From Coenobita brevimanus (lineage: Eukaryota > Arthropoda > Malacostraca > Decapoda > Coenobitidae), in assembly GCA_032717465.1 (NCBI GenBank), contig CM064663.1:13637489-13701488 (forward strand): 64,000 nt of DNA, given 5' to 3'. Position 1 is the stretch's first letter; every line of letters starts with the position of its first letter. Positions 44,238 through 54,178 of the stretch are shown one piece after another. The position numbers were made by a program, and so were the translations under genes. A model generated the notes under the pieces. It was not told where the DNA came from. It saw only the letters and a list, made by a program, of their open reading frames with translations, and did not search any database.

Positions 44238-44317
44238 GGACATCAGTAATCTGGTGTATGGATTATTTTTCATTTTACTCATTTGTTTTTCCTTCCTCTG
44301 TTCTGTTATTTAAAAAA
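44238..44317 (+). other. LINE J2 3' UTR and short A-run
   Basis: CATCAGTAATCTGGTGTATG and TTCCTCTGTTCTGTTATTTA match the J2 3' UTR on the minus strand near 59390-59460. The TTAA in TTATTTAAAAAA is the site that PB2 used in the other J2 copy. Confidence 0.75.
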
Positions 44318-44919
44318 GACGTATACTATGATGCAGCTAAACTGAATATCAAGTTAAGACACATTTTAGTAGCTAGAATAATAGGGTCAAATGTTAATCA
44401 GTCCTGAAAGTTCTCTGACCTAATCGTTCTGCCTAATTAAATCATGGCATGAAATATTCCCCTCACATCAACTTACCATGAACTGACTTGGAAACAACAG
44501 AAAAATAACCTCTTCATTACTAAATTATTCACCAATATTCTTATGACTGATTTATGGAATATGGCATTATTATCTGTCCATAGGAATAAATACATTACAT
44601 ACAAACTATAGTTCATCTGTACTGAACCATTTTTGTCCCGGGTACTTCTGGACATATACTGACCTAACTAGTGTGGGGTGGCATAAAAACCTCAGTACAT
44701 TATGCCATTCTGTCTACCTCTCGTTACCCACAAGAACCAATAGAATTAAAGCAAATGAAAGAAAATGTTGGTGATAATCAATCAGTCAGTGTACAGTATT
44801 AACACCTCAACAATATTTCAAACTTATAACTCACCAAGACTATATCGTAATACACGCCAAACCATCTCCCGGGACATCGCTACCAGAGACTGAGAATCTT
44901 TGCATTATTGTGTAACTCT
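44318..44919. other. No recognised gene
   Basis: AT-rich with short frames only. It may be intron or 3' flank of the receptor-like sequence on the minus strand. Confidence 0.4.
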
Positions 44920-44924
44920 CTGTT

Positions 44925-45448
44925 GTGAAAGACAAGCAGATGATGGAGCAGTCTCTCCAGCACAAAGCCCGCAATACTCAGGGCAATACTCGGCACATAC
45001 AGCTTGAGAGACCTGGTATGTGTGTGTGATAGTGTGTCATGTTAAGTGTAGGGGAGAAGAACAGCAGTAATATAAGGCAGTAATACAGAGGCTATGACAT
45101 AACAGAAGGAGTGGGAGAATGTAACTGATAAAACCTTTCAGTCATCGCATAGTAACCTCTCACTGTGAAAGATAATAAGGTAACTGAACCAGCAGTCCCT
45201 CGGACACAAAGACTGTTGTCCCCAGTATGAGACCAAAGAATAGGAGTACGAAATGTGTGTGATAGTGTGTAGCAGCGAATGACGAGCCCTAGATCCAGCA
45301 CGAGATGTAATAGAGGAGTGTATACAAAATCTTTTACATAATGTCTGTGATCTCCCCCTATGAAGCGGAATGAAGTGAAGGGCTTGGCAACTGCTTCCTG
45401 AAAAAGAACGCAGAACCTAGGATAAGACCCAACACGACAAATGTTCAA
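44925..45448 (-). repeat. Tandem degenerate copies of a receptor last-membrane-segment exon
   Basis: At least three segments on the minus strand resemble the 45475-45790 exon's membrane part: about 45375-45445 (VLGLILGS-like, reading PRFCVLFQEAVAKPF), 45190-45270 (FVLLFFGLILGTTVFVSEGL) and 44935-45020 (LKLYVPSIALSIAGFVLERL). A fourth stretch, TPLLHLVLDLGLVIRC at about 45280-45330, is also similar in pattern. DNA anchors such as TTGGGTCTTATCCTAGG recur at about 45551, 45415 and 45222, and each is followed by a similar pyrimidine-rich AG and a TAC/CAT-rich segment. Frames differ and contain stops, so these are probably decayed tandem duplicates or unused alternative exons. Confidence 0.5.
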
Positions 45449-45474
45449 CTAGAAAATATTCATTTACCCAAATG

Positions 45475-45780
45475 TTAGTATGTAGTATCCTGCCATAAAA
45501 GAGAAATTGGTGACTGACATAGCAGCTTCCCCAAGGTAAAGGCTACCAAACCGAGGACAAGACCCAACGCTATGAGCAATAGAGGACCCCGAATGTGTCT
45601 GATAGTCAGACTCCTTAGTGTGACAGTGGGGACGGGGTTGTCTGACATGCCGTCCTGTTCCTGCCGTCTCCTGTGCTTCTCCCGCTGCTGCATCCAGCAC
45701 CCACAAGCAGTAGCCTCAAGTGATTCTTTCGTCCACTGCTCGTTCAAACCAGCCTGATGCTTGAAAAGGATTTTCGTCAT
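45475..45780 (-). CDS. Probable ionotropic receptor (IR/iGluR-like) C-terminal exon
   Basis: Minus-strand frame: HQAGLNEQWTKESLEATACG, a charged stretch REKHRRRQEQDGMSDN, then LRSLTIRHIRGPLLLIALGL followed by VLGLVAFTLGKLL. This resembles the end of the ligand-binding S2 lobe (AGL--W), the linker, the short L-T--H--GP motif and the last membrane helix of variant ionotropic glutamate receptors, which in arthropods are chemosensory cation channels of the neuronal membrane. It ends LLCQSPISLLWQDTTY-stop. The upstream limit is set by a (CAT)n repeat; a splice acceptor may be TTTTCAAG or CATCAG just before GCTGG. No other receptor exon was found in the window, so it is partial, and it may be a pseudogene fragment. 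Confidence 0.5.
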   Translation of the reverse strand: MTKILFKHQAGLNEQWTKESLEATACGCWMQQREKHRRRQEQDGMSDNPVPTVTLRSLTIRHIRGPLLLIALGLVLGLVAFTLGKLLCQSPISLLWQDTTY

Positions 45781-45787
45781 ATTCATC

Positions 45788-45833
45788 ATCCTCGTCATCG
45801 TCAACATCATCATCATCATGATACTCATATTAA

Positions 45834-45864
<31 letters not shown>

Positions 45865-45865
45865 G
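45788..45865. repeat. (CAT)n and (ATT)n trinucleotide repeats
   Basis: CATCAT-rich sequence at 45788-45825, then (TTA)n at about 45834-45864. Confidence 0.9.
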
Positions 45866-46248
45866 AAATGAGTTATTTAAGAGGAGCCTGTGGAGTCACG
45901 TGGAGAGACAGGCTGACGAATGAAGATATAAAGGAGCGTTGTGGTGTGGATGTGGATGTGATAGGAAGCGTTATGAGAAACACACTGAGGTGGTTTGGCC
46001 ATGTGGAGAGGATGGAGGGTGAAAGACTGACGAAGAGAGTGTATGTGAGTGAGGTGGAGGGGGGAAGAGGGAAGGGGAGGCCGAGGATGAGATGGAGGAA
46101 TGGGGTGGAGAGGTATATGAGAGAGGAGGGTGTGAGTTGGGAGCAGGGCAGTGAAATGGCGGGGGACAGGGCGACTTGGAGGCGATTTGTTTGTGGCCAC
46201 CCCAAACGGGATTGAGGCGTCTGGCAATAGATAGATAGATAGATAGAT
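45866..46248 (+). mobile_element. LINE G2 3' fragment with (ATAG)n tail
   Basis: A 5'-truncated G2 copy of 380 bp: MSYLRGACGVTWRDRLTNED, LRWFGHVERMEGERLTKRVY, GRPRMRWRNGVERYMREEGV, ending VCGHPKRD and a stop, then GGCAATAGATAGATAGATAG. The frame is intact from 45757 to 46215. It starts directly after a TTA repeat. Confidence 0.8.
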
Positions 46249-46502
46249 TATTATTATTATTATTGTGGTTGTTTTGATGCTGCTTATAGTGTTGTTGTAA
46301 TTAATGCTGTTATTGTTTTTATTTTAATTTTGTTACTATGTTTTATTATTATTATTATTGTTATTGTTTTTGTTATTGTTAATTTATTACTGTACTGTTC
46401 TTGTTGTTGGTGTTTGTTGCAATCAATGCTGTTATTGTTATTGTTTTTGTTATTGTTAATTATATTATTGTACTGTTATTGTTGTTGGTGTCATTGATAT
46501 GC

Positions 46503-46555
<53 letters not shown>

Positions 46556-46570
46556 GTTGTTGTTTTTGTT
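46249..46570. repeat. Trinucleotide low-complexity region (TTA/TTG, CTG, ATG)
   Basis: Mixed TTATTG/TTGTTA repeats, then (CTG)n and (ATG)n at about 46499-46553. Gln-, His- and Asn-rich frames here are artefacts. Confidence 0.9.
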
Positions 46571-46887
46571 CTTGATATTGTTATTGTTATCGTTGGTACG
46601 GTATATGATTTCTTGAAATATAACCTTGTGGTCAATAACCCTATCAATCTGATAATTTGTCTCTGTCATTGTATATGTATCAGTTTGTCTATATATTTAA
46701 CTGTCTATCTATCCATCCATCCATCTCTCTCTCTCTCTCTCTCTCTCTGCACATAATACATAGGTAAACTAATTTCCTTACACACTGATAAGCCAGATAT
46801 TTTCCTCTGAAACAGAGGACGTACTTGGACGTATCAGTAGACTCATATGTGTGGTGATCTTCAGCTCTTACTGTTTAATCATCATCT
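46571..46887. other. No recognised gene; short (TC)n
   Basis: Contains ATCC and (TC)n repeats at about 46708-46748. No coding signal. Confidence 0.5.
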
Positions 46888-47440
46888 AAGTTACACTCCT
46901 CACCTGTTTTATATGCCTCACCTATGTTATACTCCTCACCTGTGTTATATGCCTCACCTATGTTAAACTCCTCACCTATGTTAAACTCCTCACCAGTGTT
47001 ATATTCCTCACCTGTGTTGTTGTTCTCACCTGTGTTATATTCCTCACCTGTTATACTCATCACCTGTGTCATACTCCCCAAATGTTTTATACTCCTCACC
47101 TGTGTTGTATTTTCACCTGTGTTGTTCTCTTCACCTGTACTATAATCCTCAGCAAAGTTATAATCATCATCTGTGTTATATTCCTTACCTGCTATAATTC
47201 ACACCTGTGTTATAATCCCCACCTATTTCATAATTTTTGCTAGTGTTGTAATTCTCACCGGTTATAATCTTCACGTTATAATCCTCACCTGTGTTATAAA
47301 CCTCCCTTGCGTTATGTTCCTCATTAGAGTTATTATCCCCACTAGTGTTATAATCATGTTATAATCTCACATGTATTATAATCCTCAACAATGATCAACT
47401 GTGTTATAATCCTCACTTGTGTTACAAATCTCAAAACATC
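46888..47440. repeat. 18-bp minisatellite, about 30 degenerate units
   Basis: The unit TGTTATACTCCTCACCTG recurs with variation and some gaps from 46888 to about 47440. It is best preserved at 46888-47110 and more decayed to the right. On the minus strand one frame (46875-47099) encodes a hexapeptide repeat of EEYNTG type. The minus-strand unit contains CAGGTGAGG, which resembles a splice-donor consensus. Confidence 0.88.
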
Positions 47441-48784
47441 ATCCAGTGCTGGCTTGAATGGGGCATCAGCGGGTAGTTTCCAGGCAAAAAGCGTTTCTTT
47501 TAAACACTGCTTTCCCAGATACAAGGACCTGGTTCTGTCCAAGATGCGAAATGCTTGGGGACGACCAGTTGGTGTTTAGAAAAAAATGCCTCCTGTTGTG
47601 GTATGACATTAGTTTTTTTGGTTACATTAGTTTTAAATTTTTGTCTTTTTGCACCTTATGTCATGTAGCTCAGTCGTAGAAAAAGACAATACAACGTCTC
47701 TACATGCTTTCCATTGCGCTTCTTCGCGAGCAGCCTCAGATTCTTGTCTCAGTCTGTTGTTAAACCTCAGTACAGAAAGTGGAAAGATGGCAGTTTTAGG
47801 CCAAGTTAGGGTAAAAAAAAATATCGTTGGTCACTCCCCCCATTACTGCCCTGGACTAAGTTGTTTAACCATGAGCTCATACGCAACTGATGAGGCTATT
47901 GTAGTAGCTGAAATTATATGCTCATCTGGATGTGAACCTGGTGGTTTGCAGGTTGAAGTTCCCTTCCTCTGTAGTCCACATCCATTTTTAGGGGATAGGG
48001 AAGGGAGTAAGGGATGTTTGTTAAATCAGGTATCATCACTACCCAGTCATATCAGTTACTACGTGAAAGCATCCTTCTCCAGCACCAGATGGGGCGGTAA
48101 AAGACTGCATGAACACAGATATATAAATTTTTAGGTATATAATTTTCTTTTAAATCCAAAATTTTATTTTTTAAAAATAAAACTCCTTTTACAACAGAAG
48201 CCGGTACTGGAGAAAGAAGCCTTCTCGTGGTGGCACTGATACACCCGGTCGGCTTTGTTGCCGAGTTATACAAACGTCAGTCAACTCCCTCATTCTTTCC
48301 AAAAGGAGGTTGGCATACTACGGGAGGGCAACTTCAGCCTGCAGTCTGCTTGGCTCATACTCAAAGAGCCTGGGATTCCAGCTATTACTACTACTGCTAC
48401 AAGGGAAGCTGACGGCTCATGGGTGAGTACATCCAACTCATAAAGGGAAATATAAACAGTGATTGCTTATTTATCGGTCGGTTAGACTGTTAAGGGCAGT
48501 TTGCAGTTTGTTTCCCTCCATCCATGTTCCCCTAGCCGTACAACTGGAGATAGGAGTGTAACTTCGGCTGTTACAAAAAATATACAATACTCTTTTCTCT
48601 TTAGCTTTGGCCAAAACTGTCATCTCTGTCTTCAAAACTGAATGGTAGCAATAGTTTCACACTAGAATATCTTGCTAGTCATTGGATGTTATGAGGAGGA
48701 TGTAGGATCGTAGTATTGTCTTTTTCTGCCACTGAGCCACGTGAACTAAGCTGTAAAGGATTAAAATCGGGGCCAAGTTAAAAC
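47441..48784. other. Unassigned region with a pair of inverted tRNA-A-box-like segments
   Basis: A 161-codon plus-strand frame (47649-48134) and shorter ones have no recognisable domain. GTAGCTCAGTCGTAGAAAAA (47664-47683) and, on the minus strand, GTGGCTCAGTGGCAGAAAAA (about 48725-48744) are similar over about 45 bp in inverted orientation. A smaller inverted pair (CTTCTCCAGCACC / GGTACTGGAGAAAG) lies at 48070 and 48205. Confidence 0.4.
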
Positions 48785-49240
48785 TGTTACGGACCATGCA
48801 GGGAGATTTTTAACTCTGAGGGACAAATCAGTCAATGACACTTACACAAGTAGCCTAAACCTTACGGTACTTACAGATTTCTACTCAGCTCATCACAGAA
48901 TCAGACACTTTTATATAATAAACAGGGTCACAACTGGACACTTCTTAATTAGAATCACATACAGATCTAATCAAACAATATCAGTCATACACTTCAACAA
49001 ACAGAGAACTTAACGGTAACAGTTACATTACTATGCTGCTATGATCATGTTAAATACAAATTCTTAACTTACAACTCAGTTTCTTGGAGTGCTTTTAACA
49101 CTACATCACTAAACTAACGTAGGGACTAAGAGGAGACTGGAGTTGGGAAAGAAGTGCTCTTTCACCTCTAGCCATTCTTCATATATCCCAATAGCCACGC
49201 TTCTTTTTCCTCCACTCATCAGTTCGAATAGTAGCATTAT
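48785..49240. mobile_element. Possible LTR remnant
   Basis: The segment begins TGTTACGGACCATGC on the plus strand, a common style of Ty3/Gypsy LTR start. On the minus strand it ends GGTCCGTAACA, and a TATATAAAAG motif lies near 48910. Neither the second boundary nor a matching partner LTR was found. A Gypsy pol fragment lies 4 kb away beyond LINE I and could belong to it. Confidence 0.25.
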
Positions 49241-49329
49241 ATCTGATTCAAATACTCTCTTCAAGAGGGTGGTCCCACCAGGTTATTCAGCTGGGGCTGG
49301 CTCGTGCATTCTATGAAGGCGGTCCTCAT

Positions 49330-50563
49330 CACTTGGTTGGCGGTGGACTCATCACCCTGGTACACAAATCCATCAACTTTGCAGATACCAGTGCACACAC
49401 AAAGTCACTTCTCCCCCCACATGACACCACAACAGAAATAAATCAATTAAAATACACGCTGGTAACAAATCACACATAACAATCGCTTACACATACAGTA
49501 CATTCCCTCCCAGTCATCCCCTACAGTACCACACAATTACTCCCCACAGATACACCACATCACTAACATACCCAACATCATTCTGGGCAGTAATTTCAAC
49601 GCCAAGTCGTTGGCCTGGCATGTCAAGAACCCTGACACAGTCAGAGGGCTGGTACTACAATCCCAGACAGATCATCTTTTCATACTGAACAATCTAGATC
49701 AACATAACCATATCCCACACAAGGCCCTCTTCCTCCCATCATCCCCAGTCATTGCCTTCTGCTCCCCAAGCGTCGCCCCCACTACATCCTGGAGAGTGGT
49801 CAAAACCCTAGGTTCTGATCACCTCCCAGTCATCATAACTACCAGAACCAGAATCACTCCAGCACGCCACAGACACACATACACTAATTATAAGAGAGCC
49901 AGCTGGGAGGCCTTTCCAACTGAAACAGAACAACATTTAGAAACACTCAACAGTACACCCATCACAAACATCAACACTGCTGTGCACACTTTCAATACAA
50001 TTGTACAAAACGCAGACAAAAGACACATCCCTAGAGGCAACAGAAAGAGACACAACCCCAACTTCACACCAGAAATTCAAGACCTCATCAGTCAACGGAA
50101 CATGCTGCGACACACCTCAACACCCAATACACAAGACACTATACAACAAATACAAAAACTCAAGACTCAAATAAACAATAAAATATCAGAGCAGCAAACA
50201 CTAAACTCGAATAATTATCTCCAAACACTTGACTACAAAACAAACACCAATAAACAACAAAACACTAAACAGCATCACACTCTCCAACAGCAACACTACG
50301 CACTCACTTGCCGCCATCACAACAACAGACACCATACCTACAAACAAACAACAAGCAAACACTCTCATCAATCACTTTTCACAAGCCAGCCATCTAAACC
50401 CCCATCCCGAAGACCGACGTATCATCCGACGTAAGAGACAGTTCCCCACAAACCCAGACTACACACCTCTCACTTACAACCAGATGAAGCACATCATTGG
50501 CAACCTTAAGTACTCATCTGCCCGTGGACCAGACAACATAAGCAACTTTCACCTTATTTTTAG
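49330..50563 (+). pseudogene. LINE I endonuclease and linker, broken
   Basis: GGGLITLVHKSINFADTSAH at about 49340-49400, then after frame breaks the long frame 49610-50434 (274 aa): FNAKSLAWHVKNPD in place of GDFNAK-H--W, LGSDHLPVIITTRTRI (SDH active-site block), the linker NYKRASWEAFPTETEQHLE, then low-complexity Thr/Asn/His. The next frame holds TPLTYNQMKHIIGNLKYSSA and RGPDNISNF (RT entry). A frameshift near 50230 and substitutions in the EN core indicate inactivity. Confidence 0.7.
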
Positions 50564-51284
50564 CCCTATAGGTCTCCCCCATGCCGGCCATTTTTTGACA
50601 TTTATTTTTATTTGGCTAAAATGATAGACTTTGATGTGAAAACAACGAATTTCACCATTAAAATGCTCGGAAATGGGTTGTATTTAGTCCCGCATATTCA
50701 TATACAGGTATACCCACTTTCTCATGCTCACCACGTAGGTGAGAGAAAACCATTTTCTATGCAAGGTATACTCAGGTATTTATGGTGGGAGGGTATAGCA
50801 ATGTTCAGTACACCTTTCTGATTACTTATTACTTCAACATCTATCACAGTTTGCATATCTTTCTCACTGTGAATGCATTATCTTACACATACTTGAAGAT
50901 AGGTACAACCTAACTTCATTACGTACAGTCCTGGCACTTACAAGAAGGTATTTACAACTTGACTTCACTATATAGTCCTTACACTTACAAGAAATATTTA
51001 CAACTTACACTTACGTGAAAATATTTACAACATGCATTCACTATGAGGCATACAAGCAGAGTGAGGCAGAATGAACGTGAGGGGGGAGCGAGTAAGTGTA
51101 TGGCCTTGACAGCCTGGGGGATGCTAGAGGAACAGTTAACATACATGCCTACCAATTTCTACCTGCGAATCTTGAAAAATGCGGTCACAGTGAATGTTTT
51201 TATTTTAAACCATTTTAAAATGGCACTGGCACTGGCCGCAGAATTATGTCAGCCCGTTTTAAAACAGCACTGGCACGCGGAGGG
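50564..51284. mobile_element. PB3: non-autonomous piggyBac-like insertion
   Basis: The right end is AGGG at 51281-51284 followed by TTAA (51285-51288) and LINE I sequence. The left end is TTAG (50560-50563), a probable decayed TTAA, followed by CCCTATAGG. The outer CCCT/AGGG ends and the TTAA site fit piggyBac-like elements, but beyond the first bases the termini match poorly. LINE I coding text resumes on both sides with a one-base frame difference. No transposase is present in the 721 bp. Confidence 0.6.
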
Positions 51285-51288
51285 TTAA

Positions 51289-52107
51289 AACACATTGGAC
51301 CGCAAGGCATACAAGCACTCACCAACATATCAAACAACAACTATTCAAACAACATAATACCGAACATCTGCAAGCATGGCATCATCATCACTATCCCTAA
51401 ACCCAACAAAGACCCCACTTTACCTCCCTCACACTGCCCCATCACACTCCACTGCATCTCCTCTAAAGTCACTGAACAACTGGTACTACAATTAGTCACA
51501 CCTCACATTCCCCGAGCCCAATCACATGGCTTTAGGCCACTACACTCCACAAACACCCTTCTTACAAACCTTACACAGAGAGTTTTCGATGGCATGAATT
51601 CAGCTAGGCCACCACACAGAACACTCCTAGTCACACTAGACATGAGCAAAGCTTTTGATGCCATCCCCTGCCACAACCTTACAAACAAAATACTCAACAC
51701 AAACATGCACAATAACACAAAAAGATGGTTGGCATACTATTTAGCAGGCAGATGTGCACATGTAACATTTGCCAATCAGTTTTCTAACATCAGAAACTTC
51801 ACCAAAGGCGTCCCCCAAGGATCTTTTGTCCCCTACACTCTTTAACCTATACATGCACGACATACCCACACCCCACACACCACAGATACACATAGCTTCG
51901 TATGCAGATGATATAACACTTACAAGTATGCACCAAAACGCAAACACAGCTGCACACATCCTCCAATCTTACCTCAGCACACTACCCAAATGGTTCTCCA
52001 CGAACAGGCTCAAAATAGCCCCAGCCAAATCTACATTGACCCTTCTCACAAACTGGACAGCAGAACACAGACACATCCCGACCTCACCATAAACAACACT
52101 CTCCTAC

Positions 52108-52157
<50 letters not shown>

Positions 52158-53000
52158 CCTTGGTGTAACATACAATACATCAATGTCATTTAAACAACAC
52201 ATCACAAACATTAAAATTAAAATAACAACAAGACTCAATGCCTTGAGGTCAGTTGTTCATACAACATTCGGACACAACAAAGAAACCACCACCGCAGTAT
52301 ACAAGCAAAACATACGTTCAGTGATGAATTATGCAAGCCCTACCTGGGTTCCTAACCTCATCAAAACACACTACAACACTCTGCAGACCATATAGAACAA
52401 GGCCCTAAAAATAATCACAGGCTGCACAGCTACAACACCCACAGACCACCTACATAAAAAAAACAAAGTCCTCAAAGTCAAGGATCACCTAGACATGAGG
52501 GGCATGCAGATTCTTGCTGCAGCCTCCACAAACCCACAACATCCACTACATTACATGGCAGCACATCCACCCACACCAAGGAACATCAAAACAACACCCA
52601 GCACACGATATCATACATAATTATATACTGTCATCTCTCCCCCCCTCGCCCACCTCAGACCAGCTTCCAGAAGCATATCCACAATCAAATCACTTGCCGC
52701 TCCATTCAGTCACTTAAGGACAACACACAGCTGAATGCACACCCTCCTGACATCCACCCTTCTGAATCTTATCTCCCTCTTGAGGACAGGGTCCACCTGG
52801 CCAGGCTGAGATGTAGGCACCATCCAGCCCTCTTAAGCTACCAGAAGAGGCTGGATGTCTCCGGCGCTGATGCCTGTCCAGGATGTAACACAGCACTCCA
52901 TACTAATAAGCACATTATGGAAGACTGCACTGCACACAATCACTTAAGCCAACAACACAACATACTGTACACTCTTTGGGAGCTCTGTGGGAAAGCCCGG
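51289..53000 (+). pseudogene. LINE I RT and C-terminal domain, broken
   Basis: The frame 51246-51845 contains SKVTEQLVLQLVTPHIPRAQ, SHGFRPLHSTNTLLTNLTQR, LLVTLDMSKAFDAIPCHNLT (motif A) and TKGVPQGSF (motif B). After a frameshift at about 51830, the frame 51769-52092 holds SYADDITLTSMH (catalytic YADD). A CA repeat (52111-52153) interrupts the thumb, which continues MSFKQHITNIKIKITTRLNA and TAVYKQNIRSVMNYASPTWV. Near 52790-52930: RVHLARLRCRHHPALLSYQK and the Cys motif ACPGCNTALHTNKHIMEDC. No RNase H domain was recognised. Confidence 0.7.
52111..52153. repeat. (CA)n microsatellite inside LINE I
   Basis: Perfect CA repeat within the RT thumb coding region; it shifts the frame. Confidence 0.95.
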
Positions 53001-53229
53001 TCTCGGCCATGGCCTTCCTAAGGGATTCGGGGCTGTTCAGCCAGACTGCCTACAGAACAACGACTACTACTGCTACTACTTGGGTTCGGCTCTGCCTGCT
53101 TTTTCTCTTTGTAATTCAGAATGTGTCGATTCTTATCACTGCTGATATGCTGTGCTCCATATCGGGTTTAGTTGAGTCAGTACTGATGGTAAACTGAACC
53201 AGCGTCAGTTGAGATAGGACGACACCATA

Positions 53230-54175
53230 TTGTCACTTTACATGGTCAAACCCCAGATAGTGGCCAAGCAGTGGGCAGTAACACCTCCCTGCCTGAAGAA
53301 AAATTTACAAGGAGAAGTTTTCTTTACATTTCACAAGGTTCCATCCTCGACAAACAGTCTGCCAAAACATTCCTTTCCCCCTTGACATGGTTGACATTCA
53401 GGGCATACTCTGGAGGAACGCAGCCCAGCAGGTTAAGCATTGATTCTTATCTCTAAATTTTGCTTAAAATTTACCGACAAGTGGGCGATGGTCTCCAAAC
53501 ACAGCAATAGGCACTGAACGTTAACCAACATACACTGAGAGATGTTGCTGGGTAAGTATGAGTGCATGGAGTTCATTATCAATACTGGAGTAATTCTTTT
53601 CAGCAACACTTAACTTTCTGCTAATGTCATAAGCAGGTTGTTCAACACCACGATCATTTTCTTAACTGACCTGCACCGGCACCAGCACCAATTAAATCAT
53701 TAGCTAATTTATAAGCCTTACTGAAATTAGGGGCTTGAAGCAAAGGCCGACTAGACAATATCACCTTAACTTTTGAAAATGCCCCTTCATATTCCTCCTT
53801 CCACACATATTTGACTCTTTTGTTTAATAAAAGAGTGAGGGAGGGCTACACCAGGGGAAATTTATGACAAATCTCCGATAGCAACTCACCACACCCAGAA
53901 ATCTCTGCAATTCCTTTTTGTTCATGGGTTGTTTGAAATTAACAATGGCTTCAACTTTGCCATTAGGCAGACTTCCTTTACCCAATCCTACCATTTAACC
54001 TAAGTATTGAACCTGGGCCTTTACATAGTCACACTTCCCTACACTGATTACTAAAATAGTAAATGTCATTGTCTGCAGCAAGGCATCTAGCTGGATCAGG
54101 TGTTCATCCCAGGGGTTACTGGACGTAAACAAATAACCATAATACAGTATGTGGCAAATCCCTTGGTATCACTAG
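53230..54175 (-). mobile_element. Ty3/Gypsy LTR retrotransposon fragment (RT end and RNase H)
   Basis: Minus strand from 54150: SSNPWDEHLIQLDALL, SVGKCDYVKAQVQYLG, then ELQRFLGVVSCYRRFVINFP (RT connection), EEYEGAFSKVKVILSSRPLL, YDISRKLSVAEKNYSSIDNE (RNase H) and VNHVKGERNVLADCLSR (about 53390). Protease, the catalytic YxDD part of RT and integrase are absent. LINE J1's poly(A) begins at 54179, where the upstream Gypsy sequence breaks off. Stops and small shifts are present throughout. Confidence 0.7.
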
Positions 54176-54178
54176 TAA

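Larger units (their letters stand above)
34555..44317 (+). mobile_element. LINE J2 (Jockey-like), interrupted by PB-B and by LINE G2
   Basis: J2 is read in three pieces: 34555-36728 (endonuclease and RT), 40826-41205 (C-terminus) and 44238-44317 (3' UTR with a short A-run at 44312-44317). PB-B sits between the first two at a TTAA, and G2 between the last two, flanked by GGACACCA (41198-41205) and GGACATCA (44238-44245). The 3' UTR segment ATCTGGTGTATGGATTATT matches that of the other J2 copy (minus strand, near 59440). The 5' end is truncated in the endonuclease. Confidence 0.85.
49300..53085 (+). mobile_element. LINE I (I-like), interrupted by PB3
   Basis: A plus-strand, C-rich/T-poor non-LTR element in two parts, 49300-50563 and 51285-53085. 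It carries an endonuclease, an RT with LDMSKAFDAIP and SYADDITL, a C-terminal Cys motif (CPGCN..LHTNKHIMEDC) and ends in a trinucleotide (ACT)n-type tail at about 53062-53084. The coding text on the two sides of PB3 joins within RT (NISNFHL | KHIGPQGIQALTN). The 5' end is ill-defined and truncated within or before EN. Confidence 0.75.

Noticed and set aside
46888..47440. Possible CRISPR-like array
   Set aside because: The repeats are contiguous 18-bp units without unique spacers; this is a minisatellite.
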